Below are positions 46,651 to 55,784 of a stretch of 64,000 nt of DNA, one piece after another. The notes beneath the pieces were generated by a model. The model saw only the letters and a program-made list of their open reading frames with translations. It did not search any database and had not been told where the DNA came from. Origin of the DNA: Simmondsia chinensis (taxonomy: Eukaryota; Streptophyta; Magnoliopsida; Caryophyllales; Simmondsiaceae); contig JAGTTD010000001.1 of assembly GCA_018398585.1 (NCBI GenBank), positions 27,225,438 to 27,289,437 on the forward strand. Reading direction: 5' to 3'. Position 1 is the first letter of the stretch. Every line of letters begins with the position of its first letter. A program made the translations under genes and the position numbers.

Positions 46651-47747
46651 GGTCTTCACTTGCTATATTGGCTACTCATGTTTGAGATGGCTGACAAGGT
46701 AGCAAAGCTTGATCAATTGAGGCACGTTTGATGGGTTGTTGAGCATGGAATCCAAAGAAATTCTGAGATCAGGCAGTGGGGCTATTTGGGACTGTTGTGG
46801 ACTATCAGCTGCATATCAGGTGCTAAGTAGATGCATGGATGGTGCAGCCTCTTGGGTGAAATTGGGAAGCAATCTAGGATCTATTCAACATGTCATGAAT
46901 TGGTTCAGTAGGTGGTTGTGGGAGCTGATTAAGTTGGAAGTTACTGCTACAGAGCATGTTAAATCAGCAAGAAATTAGATCCCAGTAGCTAATATGCACC
47001 TTCGGCATGCCGATTGGCAAGTTCGAGATGATATAATTCTTCTTTTGAGTGGAGTCTTGATCAATAGGGTCTCCTACATTAAGCTATGCTATTGGGAGGA
47101 CATTTGCAAGTCGTTTGTCTCCATGGTTTCAGCTGAGGACAAGGGAATCACTGAAGCTGTGGGGTTAATGACATACAAAACCGGTTGTGCAGCATTCCAC
47201 ATGTGGAAATCCAGAAGTTTTGATGCGTGGGGTGATTCTCTGTAGCAAGGCAGAAGTTTGGGCTGTGTTAACTGCTTCATGAGGTGTTGTGATGTTTGGT
47301 TTGATCAATGCAGACCTCCTGAGAGGCATGGTGTATTCAAACGCAACTTTATGTCGAAACAAGGTGTCTTCTTCATGGATTTGCTGCGTACAGAATTCAG
47401 TACAGCTTTGGTTCATTTTATTGCAATAAGTTCAGCTTGCAATCATCATTTCATTCACCTTTTTCCTATGCAATTAGAGTTCTTCATTGTCTCAAATCCG
47501 AGGCATGGACTTAAATTGGATTAATGGACTTAAATTGGATTAATGTTGCTGTCATGCTGCTGTTAGTTTGATGATTTAAGGCTGTCAGGGGTTGTTGATT
47601 GCTTCAGATGTTGCTGATGTTCTGGCTGCAGCTCTTCATCCAAGTTTGCTTCATGTTTAGCTCGTTTTTCCTATTGTGGCATTGGTTCTTCAAGCTTCAA
47701 CTTCCTTCTTGATTCTTGGGGACAAGAATCTCTTAAAGGGGGGAGTA
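46651..47747 (+). other. 3' internal region of composite element
   Basis: Broken frames (46736-46978, 46994-47245) continue without recognisable domains; then a non-coding part leads to the polypurine tract AAAGGGGGGAGTAT (47735-47748). CTTGATTCTTGGGGACAAG (47707-47725) upstream of the tract is also present, inverted, at 42935-42957, which proves that the left end derives from the 3' side of a sister element. Confidence 0.6.
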
Positions 47748-47748
47748 T

Positions 47749-48177
47749 TGTTATGATTCTCATAATAGGGGCATATGAATTAGAATATGAATTTAATAAG
47801 TGATGTGTGTTAGTTGATTTAGTTAAGGTCGGATATGTAGTTGATGTCCTTTGATATTTTGATATAATAAATCGAGTATGTGTTTGCCGGGTTTGAATTG
47901 TCTTTTGGCGCCAAAGTTAGTTAGGGTGCTCCCGGTTGTTGTTTTGGCGGGAGTTTAGTTTAAGTGTTGGGATTTTGAAGGCTTGTTTTAATTTCCCTTT
48001 ATATAGAGTGATCTTGTGTAATTTTGAGACATTCAATGAGAATACTAAACCATCTTTTTTGAGATAAACTTCTTTCTTTCATCTAAACTCTTCTAATTTC
48101 TCATCTCCTTCCCTTCTTTCTCATCCCATACTCTCTTTATCCTAACTTACGTTTGTGAATTAATCACAAACGTAACA
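47749..48177 (+). mobile_element. 3' LTR (type Y)
   Basis: TGTTATGATTCTC to CACAAACGTAACA, 429 bp, next to target copy GCTGG. It has the full 5' end that the type Y 5' LTR lacks. E2F-type motifs at 47904-47915 and 47943-47952. Confidence 0.9.
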
Positions 48178-48595
48178 GCTGGGTACCCCCCCCCCCCCCC
48201 GACCCTGTGTAGGCGGGAGCTCTTGAGGCACTGGGTATGTTCCTCCTAGATTAATAAATTTAAAATTAAAAAATGGATGCAACTAAAAATTTGAAAACAA
48301 ATTATGAAAAATATTTTTTTTGGTAAATAACTTGAAAAACCGAAGTTAAAGAATAGTATCATATCTTTTCAAATGTTTTTCAAATAATTATTTTTTTTTA
48401 TTATTAGTTTCAAATTTTTAATTTCATAAATTATTAAATTTGAAATTGTTAAATCTAACTTGAAATTGTTTTAAATAAAGAATATTATATTTTATCTCAT
48501 AATATTTTCTATAAAAAAGTTTAAAAGTATTTTTATCTTCTAAACTTATAATATTATTATCGTAATTAATTAGAATAATTATATTTTTATAAATA

Positions 48596-48848
48596 ACCAA
48601 AGAGGGCACCAACACGCCGTCACCGGATCCAATTAGAACTCCGAAGTTAAGCTTGCTTGGGCGAGAGTAGTACCAGGATGGGTGACCTCCTGGGAAGTCC
48701 TCACCCTCAGATTGGGGGCATTGGGAAACAGCCTCTCTTCAGGTTAACATCCTGAAGGAGGAAGGCTGCGTATATCCGTCCCCCCCAGACCCTGCGTAGG
48801 CGGGAGCCCTTGAGACAGTGCGTATGTTCCTTTTTTTTGTTCCTATAG
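48596..48848 (+). mobile_element. 5S rRNA-headed SINE, copy 4
   Basis: An 11-bp duplication TTTTATAAATA flanks it (48585-48595, 48849-48859). It starts ACCAAAGAGGGCACCAAC as in copy 1, then CACCGGATCCAATTAGAACT, GAAGTTAAGCTTGCTTGGGC, GAGAGTAGTACCAGGATGGG and TGACCTCCTGGGAAGTCCTC. Body: GGGAAACAGCCTCTCTTCAG, GGAAGGCTGCGTATATCC, GGCGGGAGCCCTTGAGACA. The tail is TTCC followed by T8G. It lies only 350 bp from the end of copy 3. Boxes A and C are close to the plant 5S consensus. Confidence 0.94.
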
Positions 48849-48859
48849 TTTTATAAATA

Positions 48860-49178
48860 TAGAAAATTCCTTATTATTTAATTAATTATAGTAATGACCT
48901 TATAAGTTAAGAAAATAAAAAATATTTTTGAAATCTCATAAAAATAAAATATAATATTATTTTGTTTAAAAGGTGACTTGTATGAAAAATAAAAGAAGAT
49001 TATATATATATATATAGTCTTAATTTTTTCAAAATGCTATGACTATTTAATATTCAGTATCAGTTGCAAAAAAAACTAAGTAGACTAGATTTGAATGAAA
49101 GACCTTCAATTATAGTATTTGAAAAGAATTTACCTATAAATGACTATTATATTTCATTCTCAAGTTGAATTATGTAGT
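48860..49178. other. AT-rich sequence, no gene
   Basis: It contains a second copy of the dispersed AT repeat seen at 41850-41990, and a short TA microsatellite (48998-49016). Nothing coding. Confidence 0.5.
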
Positions 49179-49187
49179 GCAAAATAC

Positions 49188-49893
49188 GGGTAATTTTTAA
49201 AAATAGTGCGTTTGGTTATTTTTATTTTCAAAAAAGCATGCGAAAATTTGAAATTACTAAAATAGCACGAAAAAATTTAAAATTACCAAAATAGCACGCC
49301 CAATTAGAGTGCCACGTGGCAATCATGCCACATTAGCAAGGGCATTTTAGTAATTTTATATTTTCAAAAATTAAAAAAGGGAAAAATTAGTTATTTTTTT
49401 TAGCGCCCGCTGTAAATTTTTACTAAATTATAAAAAGAAATATATTTGCCTAAAATTTTGCTATTGTATTGTATAGATATTATTTTTATGGTGTTAAAAT
49501 TTTTATTTTTAATATAACATATAAATTTTGATATATAACAATAATAAAAACAATTATTTTATTTTTTTTGGACAATACTTATAAAAATTTTGATAAATTT
49601 ATGTAAATTAAATAATAGTATCTATATAATACAATATTAAAAATTTAGGCAATTACTTTTCGTTTTATATTTTAGTGAAAATTTGCCGTAGGCATTAAAA
49701 AAAAATCTTCTTTTTAAAATTTTAAAAATATAAAATGAACCTGCTAATGTGGCATGGTTGCCACGTGGCACACTGACTAGGCTTGCTATTTTGATAATTT
49801 TGAATTTTCACGTGCAAATTTTGATAATTTTAAATTTTGGCGTGCTATTTTGGGAATAAAAATTACCAAACGTGCTATTTTAAAAAATTATCC
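49188..49893. mobile_element. Mutator-type MITE (706 bp)
   Basis: The 9-bp duplication GCAAAATAC flanks it (49179-49187, 49894-49902). The terminal inverted repeats are about 190 bp long, starting GGGTAATTTTTAAAAATAG and GGATAATTTTTTAAAATAG. Each arm carries repeated ATAGCACG-type subrepeats and a palindromic GTGCCACGTGGCA with a G-box core. It encodes nothing. Nine-base duplications plus long inverted repeats are the hallmark of Mutator-like elements. Confidence 0.9.
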
Positions 49894-49902
49894 GCAAAAT
49901 AC

Positions 49903-50301
49903 TATACCTTAGAGCTAGATTGTCCCTGGAAATACATGTACACAAACGCCATTGTTTCAAAGGAAAAAAAAAAAAGTTTGTTGATTTTGACTGAAAATTG
50001 GTTCTTGCTACTTTTCCTATGTGAGTCATAGTGCAGCCTTCGTTGTGCAAACTAAGAAACTGTCAACTTTATTGTTGGGCATTGTATTCTGGAGGCATCA
50101 CGCTAGTACCTGTTGCACCAATTTATTGATCCGATAAGGGTGTAAAACGGTATTAAAGAAAGCAATTGTTACGAACCAAACCCAATCAAGCTAACAAATA
50201 TATATCAAGTATCGAAATATAAATTTATATTATATTGCCAGTAAGAAAGGGGACAGAAGACATAAAAGAAGGGGGGAGAATTAAAAAGAATTTAGGGGGA
50301 G
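49903..50301. other. Spacer between two MITEs, no gene
   Basis: AT-rich; no frame, repeat match or RNA gene seen. Confidence 0.4.
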
Positions 50302-50311
50302 GGATAGAGGT

Positions 50312-51542
50312 GACAAAAGTCCCAAGTTGGTCACTAAAGTGGCCAAAATTTGCCTATTTGGTCACCCAACTCAAATTTTGAAAAATTTGGTTCCCCAACT
50401 TTAAAAAAAAGTTCCATTTAGTCACCCAACTCAAATTTTGGAAAAGTTGGTCACCCAACTCCTAATAAAAATCTTATTTAGTCACCTAAATGGTTTAAAA
50501 TTAATTAAATTCACTACGCAAATAAAAAATAACAAACTTAATTATATTTATGAATTATATATTTCATTGGTCTACAATTTTCTGACTTTATTAAAATTTA
50601 TCTATTATTTTTTCAAAATAATTGTTCATCTTTTATTTTATAATCAAATTATTATTTTGCTATTAATATTACGTAAAAATTAAAAGATACGTAATCAATT
50701 TTGTCATAAAATAAAATATAAAAAATAATTTAAATAAAAAATGATCCAAAATAATTTGCATATAGTTATAATTGTAAAAAACTAAAAATTAAAAATATTT
50801 ACTTTGAATTAAATAATTAATCAAAAGTTTCTCCCAAATTTATCATAAAACTAATTTTCCTCCCAAAATTCCTCCAACCAAATTTAAATTTTGTGAAGAA
50901 TTTTGGAGTTTCAAAATTTTCCCTCCCAAAATTTAAAAATTTGGTCAGAGTGATTTTGGGAGTGAAATTTTTTTTAGGATGACTTTAAGAGAAAATTTTG
51001 ATTAAGCATTCAATTTAAAATAAATATTTCTACTTTTTAGTCTTTTTACAATTATAACTATATGCAAATTATTTTAGGTCATTTTTTATTTAAATTATTT
51101 TTTATATTTTATTTTATAGTAAAACTGATTACATATCTTTTAATTTTTACGTAATATTAATAGCAAAATAATAATTTGATTATAAAATAAAAGATGAACT
51201 ATTATTTTGGAAAAAATAATAGATAAACTTTAGTAAACTTAGAAAGTTGCAGACTAATGAAATAAATAATTTATAAATATAATTAAGTTTATTATTTTTC
51301 ACTTGGGTAGTGAATTTAATTAATTTTAAATCATTTAAGTGACTAAATAAGATTTTTATTAGGAGTTGGGTGACCAAATTTCCAAAATTTGAATTGGGTG
51401 ACTAATTTGTTCATTTTAAATCACTTGGGTGACTAAATGAAAATTTTTTTAAGAGTTGGGTGGTTAAATTTTATAAAATTTGAATTGGGTGACCGAAAGG
51501 GCAATTCTTGGTCACTTTAGTGACCAACTTGGGACTTTTCTC
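50312..51542. mobile_element. Long foldback Mutator-type MITE (1231 bp)
   Basis: A 10-bp duplication GGATAGAGGT flanks it (50302-50311, 51543-51552; 9 bp if the first G is counted to the element). The ends are GACAAAAGTCCC and GAGAAAAGTCCC. The arms are inverted copies of each other over most of their 500-600 bp, so the element folds nearly end to end. Subterminal units of about 60 bp containing GGTCACCCAACTCAAATTTTG repeat two to three times per arm. It is non-coding; the small frames in both arms (50438-50683 and 51180-51377) are the same sequence in opposite orientation. Confidence 0.9.
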
Positions 51543-51552
51543 GGATAGAGGT

Positions 51553-51985
51553 CAATATCACACATCACAATTAGCATGCCCTAATGTCTAATTACCCAAT
51601 GCATATATATACTAGAGGGTAGGGGGTTGGGTAGTGATGAGGTGTCCCTGACGAGGTGGTGGTGAAGACGTTGCACGGGAGGTCAATAATGTCGCAGTCG
51701 AGCCGGCTCTGGACTGATCCGGGCGTGACCTTCAGTTATATTCGTATCAATACCCTCGCTATGAAATGATCCTTGTTCTTAAGGGTCAAGATATTGATAT
51801 ACAAATGGGTAAATTCTCTGAGATCAAATACCACAAAATTTTACCCCCTTAATTTTAATAAAATTACCAAAAATTTCAATAATTTTTTCTCTTGAAAAAT
51901 TTAAGCAAAATATAACTAGTAATTATATTTAACTAAAGGGGCAAAATAGTAATTTAACTCAAAATATTGAAACCTCTTTTGCAGC
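51553..51985 (-). other. Possible coding exon remnant within unassigned sequence
   Basis: Minus-strand sequence 51738-51604 is GC-richer than its surroundings and reads VTPGSVQSRLDCDIIDLP then CNVFTTTSSGTPHHYP without a stop, preceded by an AG that could be a splice acceptor. It lies downstream of the coding-like patch at 51990-52309 in the same orientation. I recognise no family. The rest of the stretch is AT-rich and empty. Confidence 0.25.
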
Positions 51986-51989
51986 ACCA

Positions 51990-52309
51990 TTTTTGTTCTC
52001 TGCGAAGTCACCCACGAAACACCAAGCTCCGACGCTGCTGCTTCGTTGACTCTGATCTTCTTGCTGCTGTCGTGGTGCTGAGCTGGTGTAACCACCGTCT
52101 GGTCGTGGTTGTTCTCCCGGATGTCATCCACCTGTTCGCCGATCTCTTCGTCGGCCCACCACCGTCTGGTCGTGATTGTTCTCCCGGATGTCATCCACCT
52201 GTTCGCCGATCTCTTCGTTGGCCCTTTCCTCTTCGCTGCTGGAGTTGTCAGTCGGTGTCAGAGGTCGGACTGGAGGTGGTGGTGCTCGATGATGTGCAGC
52301 GTTGTCCAA
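51990..52309 (-). pseudogene. GC-rich coding-like patch with a frameshifting duplication
   Basis: Minus-strand translation gives PPPPVRPLTPTDNSSSEEER, then EEIGEQVDDIRENNHDQTVV, which occurs twice in two different frames because of a 67-bp tandem duplication, then DSSKKIRVNEAAASELGVSW. There is no ATG at the start; the frame begins with TTG inside the end of the MITE at 52302. Composition and low-complexity hydrophilic sequence suggest the disordered N-terminus of a host protein, but I do not recognise it. Confidence 0.35.
52091..52224. repeat. 67-bp tandem duplication
   Basis: Two copies (52091-52157 and 52158-52224) beginning ACCACCGTCTGGTCGTG differ at only two positions, so the duplication is young. 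Its length is not a multiple of three and it shifts the reading frame of the coding-like patch. Confidence 0.9.
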
Positions 52310-53029
52310 AATGACTCAAATTAGAAAAATATTTCTCAAAATGGTTCATCTTAAAAAATATTTATCCAAATAGTCTCCATATCAGCAAATTTTAAAAATT
52401 TATTTTTTTTATTTTGAATTACTTCCCTCCCTATGATAATAATTTCAAAAATAATAATTTATATTAAATATTATGTAAATAAAAGACTATTATAAGATAA
52501 CTGTAATAATGAGTAAATTAAAAAAAATATGTTTCGATAATATTATTTAATATTTAACAAATAACTTAATTTAAATTTTTTATTATAAATTACATATATA
52601 ATTTAACTAAAATATATGTTATAAAGTTAAATACAACAACAACAATAACAACAACAAAAACAACAACAAAAAACTCAGTGCCTGAAGGGCTCCCGCTCGG
52701 TCAAGGTCTGAGAGGGGAAGGATGTACGCAGTCTTACCCCATCAGGGCGAGACCCTGAGGGGAGGCTATTTCCGAGGACCCCAACATGTTATAAAGTTAA
52801 ATATAACATGATAATAACAATATAATTAATATATTTAATTTAATTAATAATTAATAATTTATTAAAAAATTAAATAAAAAATAAAAAAGGCTTAAAGTGT
52901 TAGGTACCTCAAAACAAAAAAATTAAATTAAATTTTTAACATTTACTGACGTGAAGGTCATTTGGAGAAATATTTTTTGAAATGGGTCATTTTGAGTAAT
53001 ATTTTTTTATTTTGAGCCATTTTGGGCAA
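52302..53029. mobile_element. MITE with 110-bp inverted repeats, carrying a SINE
   Basis: Left TIR TTGTCCAAAATGACTCAAA and right TIR (minus strand) TTGCCCAAAATGGCTCAAA extend for about 110 bp, both with (A)TATTTCTC and CAAAATG repeats. Without the SINE (52634-52785) and its duplicated target the MITE would be about 560 bp. I found no clear target duplication, so the superfamily is open. Confidence 0.75.
52634..52785 (-). mobile_element. Au-tail SINE, 5'-truncated, in a MITE
   Basis: An 18-bp perfect duplication ATGTTATAAAGTTAAATA flanks it (52616-52633, 52786-52803). On the minus strand it reads GTTGGGGTCCTCGGAAATAG, then GACTGCGTACATCC, AGCGGGAGCCCTTCAGGCAC and a long TTG-rich tail. It has no 5S head; it starts at the GGGGTCCTCGGAAA junction shared with the copy at 53494. 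Confidence 0.93.
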
Positions 53030-53493
53030 TGGCTTGGCTCCTTGATGATGATTGGCGGCAGCTCGTTTACACCTGGTGGTTCCGGCATCCTATCCTTGGT
53101 TCGATCGTCCTTTTCCCCCAGATCTCCGGTCTCGATCCCGAGGTTCTGGCTTGCGATCGGGGTTCTACTCTTGGCTGATGTCGGGGTTCAAGATCCGCGC
53201 ATCTCCCAACTATCTTTATCATCTTTGATCGTGAATTGTGAAGTTTGTGAATAGCTTACATGCTTAGGAGCAGCATACCCAACATTGGGTTCAGTTTTAT
53301 ATTTTAAGCCTGTGTTTTAAATTTGGGTAGATCCTCTAATAACATTTTTAAGTTTTACCCAATACATGCAACCCATAACAATGAGGTTTTTCATAAGTTC
53401 ATACATTAAAGATCAACAAAGCCCAAACCAACCAAAAAAACTTAGTTAATGATAGTCTAATTCTTTTAGGAATACTGATCTAATTGTTACATA

Positions 53494-53768
53494 CGCGGAT
53501 TTACCCATGTGGTGTGCTTATGTGTTTATGTGCGTACGCGTATGTGTGTAGGGATGTGGTCTATTTGCCTTATTATGTGTTGTGGATGTGTCTTTGACAT
53601 GGCCTAACCCTTTTCGGGATACCTTGCTTCCAGAACGGCAAGATTCTTCAAGTTTGGGGTCCTTGGAAACAGCCTCTCTTCCACTCGGAAGGGTAAGGCT
53701 ACGTACATCCACTCCCCCAGCCCCTGCTTTTGCGAGAGCCCGTGAGGCACTGGGAATGTTGTTGTTGT
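53494..53768 (+). mobile_element. Au-tail SINE with an unrecognised, non-5S head
   Basis: An 18-bp perfect duplication TGATCTAATTGTTACATA flanks it (53476-53493, 53769-53786). The last 120 bp are the Au-type body (GGGGTCCTTGGAAACAGCC, AAGGCTACGTACATCCAC, CGAGAGCCCGTGAGGCACTG) and a TTG tail. The first 155 bp (53494-53648) are not 5S-like and I see no tRNA A or B box; they are rich in GTGTATGTG-type dinucleotide runs. The size (275 bp) equals that of the complete 5S-headed copy. Confidence 0.92.
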
Positions 53769-53786
53769 TGATCTAATTGTTACATA

Positions 53787-54331
53787 ATTTACGAGTTCCT
53801 AGTGCAACCTAAAAATATTGGAAGGGTGGAATCTAGTACTTTCGTTTAAAGCTGCAGCGCTATAAATTTCTTGTGTGGCTTTTTTTTAACATATATATGT
53901 TTTATCCAAAAAAGAGTGAAATGTTTTCTAGCACTTATTTTTTTGAACATCTTTCTAGCATTTATATGTATGTATGTGTGTGTAACCCCTTTATTTATTT
54001 TAGATGATAGTATATGTATATTTTTCAACAGAAATTAGATAAATAACTATATATGCGTGGAGTTAGGACATTGTCACCAAAGAAACTGAAATATTGATAA
54101 AAAAAATTTCTGTAACACACAAAGTCCAAATACACATAAATAAAATTAATATCCAGTGTGATGATTAAATTTTAAATAATTATGTTTATATATTAAAATT
54201 GACATTATTAACATAAATGAAAATAGAGTACATGACTTGTTTAAATTTAATTTAAGAGAAGAGAGTTGATTGTATAGTAAATTAAAACTCTAATACATAT
54301 ATAGAAGCGGCAGTGGAGGCCTAAAAGAGGG
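53787..54331. other. AT-rich spacer, no gene
   Basis: It separates the SINE from the Athila-like LTR. A TATGTATGTG microsatellite is at about 53968-53982. No frame or repeat match was seen. Confidence 0.4.
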
Positions 54332-55784
54332 TGATGTAATTTTAAAGTGTATTTTAAAACCGTCTACTCGCAAGCGTACGAGATCCTCGTAGCTTTGTCG
54401 GGTATACGGGTCGTATCCACAGGAAATCGCGTCAAGTTAGATTTACTGATTAACGAGCAGCTTAAATTTTTGGTTTTTTTTGTTGTTTGAATAAGTTGTA
54501 AGCTAAATTACTAAAACTGAATATAAAGTGAGTGCGACAATTCAATTGAGGTTAGTTTAGGGAGTGAATTCAGGGTAGCTTAAAACGTATCCCGTCATTA
54601 TATTCTACTTAGGACGATGATTTGAAAGACTTAGGCTACAAGCTCTAAGCCTAGGTTAATATATAAATTAGGGCTTAGGGTAATGAACTAGTCTAAAGGC
54701 ATAACCTATCTTAGTACCCTAGGTGTAGCATAGGTTATCTCATTAACACTACTTAATTCCTTTGTTACTCCTAATTCAATGTTAACTTATATAAAAGATT
54801 GGGTTCAGGGTTGGGTACAACCTCAACCCTGAACACGCGTGAATTCCTGTTATGTTATGGTCTAGGCTACAAGCACAAGACTAATCGCTGCAAAGTTGGA
54901 GACCCGGTCATGGCTACAAGCACACATACAAAGAATATCCAACAATCATGAAAAAAACTCCTCACAGGGATGCGAATATAACATAACTAAATCAATCATC
55001 AAAAGCATAATATAAATATGGGATACGGGCGGCTACCCGCCCTTTATCCCTAAACTAAGAAAGTTTACTCCTCCATAGGAAATCTAAACATCACGAAATC
55101 CAAGAAAGAAAACAATAATGATAAAACTAAGGATTTGAAGACTCCCCCAATTGATGTTGACGTTGATCCTTGCTTTGATTCCCCTAGTATTCCGACCACC
55201 TGTGCTTCGGCGTTTGAGAACCCTTTGGATCTCATAGCGACTTCGGGAAGGAGAGAAAAGGGAGGACGTGCGGCCAGGAAAAGCGTAACAAAGGCTGACT
55301 TCCCCTTCTCTATTTATAGGCGCAGGGGCAGTTAGGGTTCCGTACAGAACCATCCTGATCGATCTGGAATAATAACCGATCGATCGGCTAAAATCGCCGA
55401 TCGATCGGTGAGCTCACGTAAAGCTCCCTATCAATCGGTGCTTTTGGCAGATCGATCGGTAAGCCCTCGGTTAGTTTTCATAACCGGGAGCCGCTGATCG
55501 AACGGTTCTTTGAGCCCCTTTTCTTGATTAAGCATCGAAGCGCTATAGGATGTATCCGGTTCACCAAATTATGATCTGATGGGTCTTTCTTCAGCACAAG
55601 TGGTTGGGTTTCTCCAATCAGTCTTCAAAAGTGCCTCAATAATGCTTGATTTTGCCAGAATTCTTCTTTCGTTCACTTTGATGTGGTCCACATGAAAATG
55701 TACTAAATAACAACCGAACACACATGTAGAGGTCGAATATATGACAAAAATGGAAAATAAAATATGTAAAAATCATGCGTATCA
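54332..55784 (-). mobile_element. 3' LTR of Athila-like element (1453 bp)
   Basis: Matches the 5' LTR along its length, with one 42-bp extra segment at about 55356-55397 within a cluster of GATCGATC palindromes. Small open frames here (55084-55353 and others) recur in the sister LTR and are not genes. Confidence 0.9.
55357..55457. repeat. GATCGATC palindrome cluster in LTR
   Basis: GATCGATC, mostly within CCGATCGATCGG, at 55357, 55378, 55399 and 55450, plus two decayed copies (about 55430 and 55495). The sister LTR has it at 61433, 61453, 61474 and 61520. The spacing is 20-21 bp for the first members of each group. Possibly a protein-binding array; unproven. Confidence 0.6.

Larger units (their letters stand above)
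42531..48177 (+). mobile_element. Composite LTR retroelement with an inverted left LTR
   Basis: The unit of 5647 bp is flanked by the 5-bp duplication GCTGG (42526-42530, 48178-48182). From left to right: LTR type X in minus orientation (42531-42916) with its polypurine tract and flanking internal bases, LTR type X in plus orientation (42966-43341) plus primer site and leader, LTR type Y (43506-43914) plus primer site, leader and coding region, polypurine tract AAAGGGGGGAG, and LTR type Y (47749-48177). X and Y share the U5 end and leader but differ in U3. Both outer ends are U5 ends (CAAACGTARCA). It is non-autonomous: no RT or integrase was found. Confidence 0.88.
42380..48246 (+). mobile_element. 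5S rRNA-headed SINE, copy 3, interrupted by a 5.6 kb element
   Basis: The SINE occupies 42380-42530 and 48183-48246; the composite retroelement lies between. A 17-bp duplication TAGATTAATAAATTTAA flanks the whole (42363-42379, 48247-48263). The head is 5'-truncated but keeps GAACTCCGAAGTTAAGCG, GGGCGAGAGTAGTACCAGGA and TGGGTGACCTCCTGGGAAGT unchanged from the 25690 copy, so the internal control region looks intact. The body has the hairpin CTTCAGG/CCTGAAG, and the right-hand part contains a 14-bp or longer C run (48186-48200) followed by GGCGGGAGCTCTTGAGGCACT. Confidence 0.93.

Noticed and set aside
23918..48848. 5S-like sequences as Cassandra TRIM LTRs
   Set aside because: Cassandra carries 5S sequence in paired LTRs with a primer site. 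Here the 5S parts are followed by an Au SINE body, have variable 11-18 bp duplications and no second LTR or primer site.
52302..53029. Mutator origin of the third MITE
   Set aside because: The inverted repeats are clear but no 9-bp duplication could be found, so the superfamily is left open.
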